Source: Azospirillum sp. TSO35-2 | Lineage (GTDB): Bacteria; Pseudomonadota; Alphaproteobacteria; Azospirillales; Azospirillaceae | Direction: 5' to 3' | Length of the DNA: 64,000 nt | Assembly: GCF_003116095.1 (NCBI RefSeq) | Contig: NZ_LGRA01000021.1 | Location: 1,447,208 to 1,511,207 of the forward strand | Shown: positions 58,169-64,000 of the stretch, one piece after another | How the letters are laid out: each line of letters begins with the position of its first letter | Numbering within the stretch: position 1 is the stretch's first letter | Position numbers and translations under genes: made by a program | The notes under the pieces: model-generated | Databases searched by the model: none | The model's input: the letters and a program-made list of their open reading frames with translations, nothing else | Told to the model about the DNA's origin: nothing

Positions 58169-59080
58169 TTAGGCGGCGACGGCGGCGGTGTCTTGGACGG
58201 GATTGCTGCCGCGGCGGTAATGGCCGGGGGCGACGCCGACCCGGCCCTTGAACACCCGGTTGAAGTGCGCCTGATCGCAGAAGCCGCAGGCCAGCGCCAC
58301 CTCGGCCAGCGGCAGCGGCCCGGCGAGCAGCCGCTTGGCGTGGCTGACCCGGCGGTCGGTCAGATAGCCGTGCGGGGTGGTGCCGACCGCGGCGCGGAAC
58401 ACCCGCAGCAGGTGGAAGCGGCTCAGCCCGGCCGCCGTCGCCAGATCGGCGAGTTCGACCGGGCTGTCGAGGTGGGCGTCGAGATACTCGCGGGCCCGGC
58501 GCACCGCCACCGGCTCCGGGCCGGCGGGGCGCGGGCGGGCGGTCAGGTCGCCGTGGCGCAGCGCCAGTGCGGTGAAGGCGCGCAGCGCGTCGATGTCGGC
58601 GCGCAACGGCTCGTGGTGTGCTCCCTCCAGCCCGTGGTGTAGCCCGGCGATGGCCTGGAACAGCTCCGGATCCTCGAACACCGTGGTGGCGAAGCGCGGC
58701 ACGACGGGCTGCCCGGTCGCATCCTCCAGCAGCCGCTCGAACAGGGCGGTCGACGGGTAGAACATGCGGTAGGCGAAGCCGTCGTCCGCCGGCCGGCCGT
58801 CGTGCAGGATCTCGGGGTCGAGCGCCACCACCTGGCCGGCGTGGGCCGCCAGATCGACGACGCCGCAGCGGAACAGCTCCGTCCCGGCGGTGATGACGCC
58901 GACGACGAAGGTCTCGTGCGTGTGCAGGGCGTAGCTGTGGCGCTGGAACCGCGCGTTCAGGCACTCCATGCCGTCGAAGCGCGGCTCACGCCACAGCCGC
59001 GCGAAGTCGCCGCGCCCGGCCGGGGTCCCGGATTCCGCGTGCCCGGGGTTTGCATGGGTGAGTGCGCCGTTCTGGTCCAT
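58169..59080 (-). CDS. AraC-family transcriptional regulator
   Basis: 303 aa. N-terminal cupin-like sensing domain (SYALHTHETFVVGVITAG) and a C-terminal AraC double helix-turn-helix (about 195-295: VELADLATAAGLSRFHLLRVF, then ALACGFCDQAHFNRVFKGRVGVAPGHYRRG). First gene of the araC-azlC-azlD cluster, so it probably controls amino acid export. Its inducer is unknown. Confidence 0.9.
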   Translation of the reverse strand: MDQNGALTHANPGHAESGTPAGRGDFARLWREPRFDGMECLNARFQRHSYALHTHETFVVGVITAGTELFRCGVVDLAAHAGQVVALDPEILHDGRPADDGFAYRMFYPSTALFERLLEDATGQPVVPRFATTVFEDPELFQAIAGLHHGLEGAHHEPLRADIDALRAFTALALRHGDLTARPRPAGPEPVAVRRAREYLDAHLDSPVELADLATAAGLSRFHLLRVFRAAVGTTPHGYLTDRRVSHAKRLLAGPLPLAEVALACGFCDQAHFNRVFKGRVGVAPGHYRRGSNPVQDTAAVAA

Positions 59081-59260
59081 CGCCGCAGTCTAACAGCCGG
59101 GCGCGGCCATCGTCTTGGACAGGATTGCGGCAGCGCCGGAAGGTCGGTCCAGCGGCACGTTACACACGGTTACAGAGCGGGGGCTCGACGGATATCATCC
59201 GGTTACATCGGGGCGCGATCCTGGGGCCAACAAGAGAGACACCAAAAAAAGGCGATCCCC

Positions 59261-59815
59261 ATGTCCACCACCACCTCCTCCACCGCCATGCCGTCGGCAT
59301 CGCGGTCCTCCGCCTCCAGAACCCTGACGCGCGACGTCGTCACCCCCGTCACCATCGTGACCTTCGTCGTCTCCACCGTCACCGGCATCATGCTGCTGGG
59401 TCACTGGAACGCTGGGCTGGTGCGCTTCTCGCACGAATGGCTGAGCGTGGTCTTCTCCGCCATCGCGCTGTGGCACCTCGTGAAGAACTGGCGGGCCTTC
59501 ACCGGCTATCTGAAGCGCAACGCCGCGCGGGCCGCCTTCGCCACCAGCCTGATCCTGTCGATCATCGTCACCGGGATGACCGGCACCACCGGCGGCGGCA
59601 CCGTCAATCCGGGCGCGGTGTTCGGCGCGCTGTCCGGCGTCAGCCTGGACACCGCGGCGCCGGCGCTGGGCCTGCCCACCGACCAGGCCGTCGCCGTGCT
59701 GAAGGCCGCCAACATCGACGCGGCGCCGGGCGAGACCCTGACCGCCATCGGCACCCGCGCCGGGTCGAGCGGCGCCGCCATCGCGACGCTGCTGGCCAGC
59801 AAGCGCCCGCGCTGA
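59261..59815 (+). CDS. DUF4405-domain membrane protein
   Basis: 184 aa. Three membrane helices: IVTFVVSTVTGIMLLGHWN, the segment with FSHEWLSVVFSAIALWHLVKNW, and ATSLILSIIVTGMTG. His residues in helix 1 end and helix 2 (SHEW, WHLVKNW) fit a small haem-b type fold. The C-terminal 80 residues are soluble and resemble a helical DUF4405-linked tail. Role unknown. Divergent from araC; the upstream 180 bp carries an A-run (59246-59250) but no certain promoter. Confidence 0.75.
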   Translation: MSTTTSSTAMPSASRSSASRTLTRDVVTPVTIVTFVVSTVTGIMLLGHWNAGLVRFSHEWLSVVFSAIALWHLVKNWRAFTGYLKRNAARAAFATSLILSIIVTGMTGTTGGGTVNPGAVFGALSGVSLDTAAPALGLPTDQAVAVLKAANIDAAPGETLTAIGTRAGSSGAAIATLLASKRPR

Positions 59816-59847
59816 CGGCGGTCACACGTCAGCGTCACACGTCAGCG

Positions 59848-62800
59848 TCACTCTTCGGCGTCGTCGTCGCTCAGCAGATAGTCGATGTCGCCGCCGTCGA
59901 GGGCGCTGACCAAGCCCTTGCCTTCGATGGTGGCGGCGGACAGGCTGCCCTTGCGCCGCTGCAGGTCGAGGATGCGTTCCTCCACCGTGTTGGCGGCGAT
60001 CAGCTTGTAGACGAAGACCGGCTTGTCCTGGCCGATGCGGTAGGCGCGGTCGGTCGCCTGATCCTCGGCGGCCGGGTTCCACCACGGATCGTAGTGGATC
60101 ACCGTGTCGGCGGCGGTCAGGTTCAGGCCGCGGCCGCCGGCCTTCAGGCTGATCAGGAAGACCGGAACCTCGCGGTTCTGGAAGCGGTTCACCGGCTCCG
60201 CCCGGTCCAGCGTGCGGCCGGTCAGCTCGACATAGGGGACGGCGGCCTTCTCCAGTTCGATCTTGATCAGGTCGAGCATGGTGGTGAACTGCGAGAAGAT
60301 CAGGATGCGCCGGCCTTCCGGCACCATCTCCGTCACCATGTCGACCAGGGCGGCCAGCTTGGCGCTCTGCCGGACCTTGGCGCCGTGGCCGCCCAGCGCG
60401 GCGATGGATTTCAGCAGCCGCGGGTCGCAGCAGACCTGCCGCAGCTTCAGCAGCGCGTCGATCACCGCGATGGCGTTCTGGCCCAGGCCGGATCCCTTGC
60501 CGCTGGCGGCCAGCGCCGCGCGCACCGTCTCGTTCACCGACAGGCGGATCGTCTCGTACAGGTCGCGCTGGTCGCGTTCCAGGTCGATGCGGACCACCAC
60601 CTCGGTCTTCGGCGGCAGCTCCTTGGCCACCGCCTCCTTGGTGCGGCGCAGCAGGAAGGGGCGGATGCGGCGCATCAGCAGGTTGGCGCGGGTGTTGTCG
60701 CCGCGCTTCTCGATCGGCACGCGGTAGCGCTTGCCGAAATCCTTGCGGTCGCCCAGCAGGCCCGGCATCAGGAAGGCGAACTGGCTCCACAACTCGCCCA
60801 GATTGTTCTCCACCGGCGTGCCGGACAGGCAGAGCCGGTGCCGCGCCGGCAGCGCCGCCACCGCGCGGGTCGCCTTGCCGTCCGGGTTCTTGATCGCCTG
60901 CGCCTCGTCCAGCACGATGGTGTGCCAGCTCAGCCGCTTCAGCAGGTCGATGTCGCGGGCGACCACGCCGTAGGTCGTCACCACGATGTGGGCGCGGCCG
61001 AGGTCGGCCAGCTTGCCGTGGCGGTCGACGCCGTGCAGCACCACCACCCGCAGATGCGGGGTGAAGCGCCCGGCCTCCGCCACCCAGTTGGGCACCAGGC
61101 TGGTCGGCACCACCACCAGGCAGGGGTCGGTCAGCCGGCCCTCATGCTCCTCCATCGCGATGTGGGCCAGCGTCTGGGCGGTCTTGCCCAGCCCCATGTC
61201 GTCGGCCAGGATGCCGGCGACGTTGTTGGCGCGCAGGCTCTGCATCCAGGCCAGACCGGCGCGCTGGTAGTCGCGCAGCTCGCCCTGGAAGCCCGGCGGC
61301 GGCATCAGGTCGCCCGGCAGGTCGTCGGCGCGCAGCCGTTGCAGGTAGCCGTCGATCTGCGCCGTCTCGTCGCCCCGGCGGGCGATCAGGTCGTCGATGT
61401 CGAGCAGCGAATCGGCCTCGGCCAGCGGCACCTTCAGCCGGTCGCCGCTGCTGCGGCCGCTGTCCAGCATCGCCTCCAGCACGCTGAGCAGCCGCTCGAT
61501 GCGCTCGGCCGGCAGGGCCAGCACGTTGCCGTCGTCCAGCACGATGTGGGCCCGGCCGTCGATGATCCGGGTGGTCGACAGGCCGCCCTTCTCGACCAGC
61601 CGCGACAGGATCGGCAGCAGCGGCTGGCGCTCGCCATCGATCTCGACGCCGACGTCGAGGTCGAACCAGCCGTCGCCGGCGTCGCGCACCGCGACCTCGA
61701 CCTCGGCCCCCGGCTCGATCACCCGGGTGCCGAAATCGGCGCCGACCTCCATCGTCCAGCCGGCCTTGGTCAGGGCCGGCACCTCGTTGGCGAGGAAATG
61801 CGCCCAGCGCTCCTCGACGTCGCGGCCGGTCAGCCAGTGGACGCGGGCGCCGCGGGCGTTCAGCGCGCCCTTCGGCGGCTCGACGCGCGCCTGGGCGAAG
61901 CCGAGGCCGGACAGCCGATCGAGCGCCGCCTGTTCATCCGCCTTGTCGCGGCGGACGAAGGTGACCGAGCCGAACTCGTCCTCGTAGCGGGCGAACTGGC
62001 GCTGGTCGTCGGGCTCGATCTCCACCGGGTTGCCGGGGTCGCCATAGTCGAAGGACAGGCGCAGCACGTCGACCAGCCCGTCGGCCGGCGTCACCACCCG
62101 GCCCAGCCGGGCGATCACCCGCGGCGTCCGCTCGACGATGGCCGCCGCGTCGCCGGCGCCGCCGCGCACGCCGGGGATCGGGTTGTCGCGGAAGCTGGAG
62201 GGCGGCGGGGCGATGCGCGGCATCGCCGCCGGGGCGGAGCGCGACGGCCCGAACAGGCGCGAGGCCGGCTGGCCGGGCGCCTTGGCGGCGGGCGGCGGCA
62301 CCGGAGCGGCCGCAGACGGCTTGGCCTTCGGCACCTCGACCACCTGGAGGTCGACCGGGAAGACGGTGCCGGTCGCGGAATCGACGCACCAATAGGACTG
62401 GCCCTTCACCAGCACGCTGCGGTCCGGCAGGCCGGTCGGCCGCAGCTTGCGGGTCGCCGGGTCGCGGAAGGTGCGGACGGTGCGGCCCGGCGCCTCGGCC
62501 AGCGGGGTGCCGTCGCGCCAGCGCAGCCGCCCGGTCGCCAGCAGGCGGCGCAGCAGGCGGTCGATCGCCTCGCCCCGGCTCTTGGCGACGGGGGTGCGCT
62601 CGCCACCGCCACCGCCGAGCAGCCGGGCGATGGCACGGTCGGCGTCGCCATCCAGGCTGCGCGGCGCCTTGGCCAGCACGTCGCGCGGGCTGGCCGGCGC
62701 GGTGTCGGCGCTGCCCTCGGCCACGAACTCCGCCAGGATGTAGCAGGCGATGTCGCCCTGCCCCGGCTCCAGCGTCCAGCGCAGGCTGCGCGCCGCCTCC

Positions 62801-63417
62801 GGGACGGGCAGCGGCGGAAAAGCGGACGGCGGCGACAGCGGCGCAACTGGCGGTGTGGCGGGCGGTGTGGCGGGCGGCCGGATCGCCGGCGGGCGAACGC
62901 CGCCCGAGCCCACCAGCGTCAGCGGCGGGGCCGGCGGCTTCGTCGCCTGGACGGCCATGGACTGGGTGGTCAGCGGCTGGGTGGTGAGCGGCCGGGCCGC
63001 CACAGGGACGGCCGGACGCGGCGGCTCGGCCGGCTTGGGCGGGGCGATCGGGGCGTTGACGTCGGCCACGTCGAACAGCGAGGCGCGGCGCCATTCCGGA
63101 CGGGTGTCCAGCGCCATCATCGCCGCCGCCGCCATGTGGGCGCAGGCGTTGCGGCCGCAGGTGCACAGCCGGTCCAGCACGACGCTGCGCTTGCCCTGCA
63201 CCGGCGTCACCGTCACCGCCAGCCGGCGGCCGAGGTCGGTGACCTCCGCCTTGATCCGGCCGGTGCCGGGCTCGCCCAGCGTCACCGCGCCGGTCATGAT
63301 CAGGGTGCGCCCGCGCTGCAGCGTCTTGGCGTCGAAGACGCGGGTCAGGTCCTCCTGGGCGAAGGGGACGACGGCGCCGGCCGAATGGCCACGCGGCAAG
63401 GCATCGAAAAGCGACAT
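59848..63417 (-). CDS. SWIM-zinc-finger SNF2-family helicase
   Basis: 1189 aa. N-terminal SWIM zinc site C85xC87...C92xH94 (CTCGRNACAH). A Pro-rich linker (about 110-225) follows, then a 500-residue helical region, and the SNF2 ATPase: Walker A ADDMGLGKTAQT near residue 740, DEAQ box, and the C-terminal lobe with ILIFSQFTTMLDLI and QATDRAYRIGQDKPV. It is a DNA translocase rather than a strand-separating helicase. The ATG at 63417 begins the conserved N-terminus. Confidence 0.9.
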   Translation of the reverse strand: MSLFDALPRGHSAGAVVPFAQEDLTRVFDAKTLQRGRTLIMTGAVTLGEPGTGRIKAEVTDLGRRLAVTVTPVQGKRSVVLDRLCTCGRNACAHMAAAAMMALDTRPEWRRASLFDVADVNAPIAPPKPAEPPRPAVPVAARPLTTQPLTTQSMAVQATKPPAPPLTLVGSGGVRPPAIRPPATPPATPPVAPLSPPSAFPPLPVPEAARSLRWTLEPGQGDIACYILAEFVAEGSADTAPASPRDVLAKAPRSLDGDADRAIARLLGGGGGERTPVAKSRGEAIDRLLRRLLATGRLRWRDGTPLAEAPGRTVRTFRDPATRKLRPTGLPDRSVLVKGQSYWCVDSATGTVFPVDLQVVEVPKAKPSAAAPVPPPAAKAPGQPASRLFGPSRSAPAAMPRIAPPPSSFRDNPIPGVRGGAGDAAAIVERTPRVIARLGRVVTPADGLVDVLRLSFDYGDPGNPVEIEPDDQRQFARYEDEFGSVTFVRRDKADEQAALDRLSGLGFAQARVEPPKGALNARGARVHWLTGRDVEERWAHFLANEVPALTKAGWTMEVGADFGTRVIEPGAEVEVAVRDAGDGWFDLDVGVEIDGERQPLLPILSRLVEKGGLSTTRIIDGRAHIVLDDGNVLALPAERIERLLSVLEAMLDSGRSSGDRLKVPLAEADSLLDIDDLIARRGDETAQIDGYLQRLRADDLPGDLMPPPGFQGELRDYQRAGLAWMQSLRANNVAGILADDMGLGKTAQTLAHIAMEEHEGRLTDPCLVVVPTSLVPNWVAEAGRFTPHLRVVVLHGVDRHGKLADLGRAHIVVTTYGVVARDIDLLKRLSWHTIVLDEAQAIKNPDGKATRAVAALPARHRLCLSGTPVENNLGELWSQFAFLMPGLLGDRKDFGKRYRVPIEKRGDNTRANLLMRRIRPFLLRRTKEAVAKELPPKTEVVVRIDLERDQRDLYETIRLSVNETVRAALAASGKGSGLGQNAIAVIDALLKLRQVCCDPRLLKSIAALGGHGAKVRQSAKLAALVDMVTEMVPEGRRILIFSQFTTMLDLIKIELEKAAVPYVELTGRTLDRAEPVNRFQNREVPVFLISLKAGGRGLNLTAADTVIHYDPWWNPAAEDQATDRAYRIGQDKPVFVYKLIAANTVEERILDLQRRKGSLSAATIEGKGLVSALDGGDIDYLLSDDDAEE

Positions 63418-63600
63418 GCGGGGCGGATGGGTCTCGACCGGAACGAAACGAAAACGGGGCGTCGGTATAGGGCCTTGCGCGGCAGGGCGCAAGCGTCACC
63501 TGGGTCGTGGCCGCCGCGACCGGGCGAACCGCGAACGCTCGTCATAGCACAGGATCGCCGCGGCATCACCCCGCATGAACATTTGACCGCCGATGTCGCG

Positions 63601-64000
63601 TCATCCCGGATGCCCGGGCGTCGGCAGGCCGGCGACGGCACACAGCCCGGCACCGCTGCCAAGCTGATGGGCGACCTTGCGGATGGCCCCCTCGACGAAG
63701 GACGGGTCGCCGGCGTGGACCAGCAGCGCCAGCCCGAGCAGCAGCAGCGCCAGCACGGCGGGCGAGGCGCGCAGCCGCGGCGCCCCATCCTTCCGGCTGG
63801 TCCACAGGAACAGCAGCACCGACAGGCCGCCGACCAGCAGCCCGGCCATCACCTCCGCGCCCGAATGGGCGGAGACGGCGACCCTGGACGCGGCGATGGC
63901 CAGCACCAGCAGCGCGGCGGCGGCCGGCAACCCCAGCCGCAACCAGGGCGACCCGGCGTCGCGCGCGGCCAGCGCGGCCACCGACCCGTAGAAGACGGCG
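63601..64000 (-). CDS. PAP2-family phosphatase, 5' end outside window
   Basis: Only the C-terminal 132 codons are inside the window; the frame runs off the right edge (minus strand). It has four hydrophobic helices, and SRVAVSAHSGAEVMAGLLVG matches the third PAP2 motif (SR...H, with the final acidic residue being Glu rather than the usual Asp). Likely dephosphorylates an isoprenoid or lipid phosphate. It ends 183 bp before the SNF2 gene on the same strand; nothing else is seen in that gap. Confidence 0.75.
   Translation of the reverse strand, partial: AVFYGSVAALAARDAGSPWLRLGLPAAAALLVLAIAASRVAVSAHSGAEVMAGLLVGGLSVLLFLWTSRKDGAPRLRASPAVLALLLLGLALLVHAGDPSFVEGAIRKVAHQLGSGAGLCAVAGLPTPGHPG

Overview
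The window is a chromosomal stretch of a high-GC alphaproteobacterium. I infer a Rhodospirillales member close to Azospirillum, from: the rel-pdxJ-acpS-lepB-rnc-era order with rpoZ next door, the lptG-surA-pdxA order, an alphaproteobacterial CheZ, a SUV3-like helicase, and flagellar genes at the left edge. Gene density is high, with many ATGA or TGATG start/stop overlaps. The strong GC bias puts long spurious frames opposite nearly every real gene; these are left out.

Layout. 1-1499: end of a flagellar operon (small helical protein, fliO, fliP). 1768-4370: Kup potassium transporter and a fasciclin-domain protein. 4455-10332 (minus): cheZ, two tandem MotB-like proteins and a very large exported AMIN-like/TPR protein, with no motA. 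10654-13883: a 42-aa membrane protein, an RssA-type patatin, and a serralysin-like metalloprotease with four C-terminal repeats. 13925-16180: RlmM-like methyltransferase, iron-regulated bfd, a structured intergenic region and a small conserved-looking gene.

16285-23058 (minus): the housekeeping block rpoZ, rel/spoT, pdxJ, acpS, lepB, rnc, era. 23298-30168: NYN-domain protein, pdxA-surA-lptG (minus, without lptD), a GNAT acetyltransferase, and guaA with a strong terminator. 30240-36577: a REP-like inverted repeat, a small zinc-site protein, a lytic transglycosylase lipoprotein, and an RND pump with its adaptor.

36587-45212: a patatin behind a near-perfect 23-bp palindrome, TrmH-family methyltransferase coupled to a SUV3-like helicase, MntH, SlyX, a copper-resistance type multicopper oxidase with a His/Met-rich insert, and two small Cys-containing proteins. 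45336-54872 (minus): the classic alpha-2-macroglobulin/PBP1C pair and a moeA-lysR pair. 55072-55706: a TumE/TumA-type toxin-antitoxin pair. 55726-64000: arfB-rsmA, an araC-azlC-azlD cluster, a DUF4405 membrane protein, a SWIM-SNF2 helicase and the C-terminal end of a PAP2 phosphatase.

No rRNA, tRNA, CRISPR array, insertion sequence, integrase or replication origin was seen. The least explained parts are the CheZ/double-MotB-like/AMIN-TPR module, the structured 15.4-15.9 kb intergenic region, and the TumE/TumA pair with its possible operator and leaderless start.
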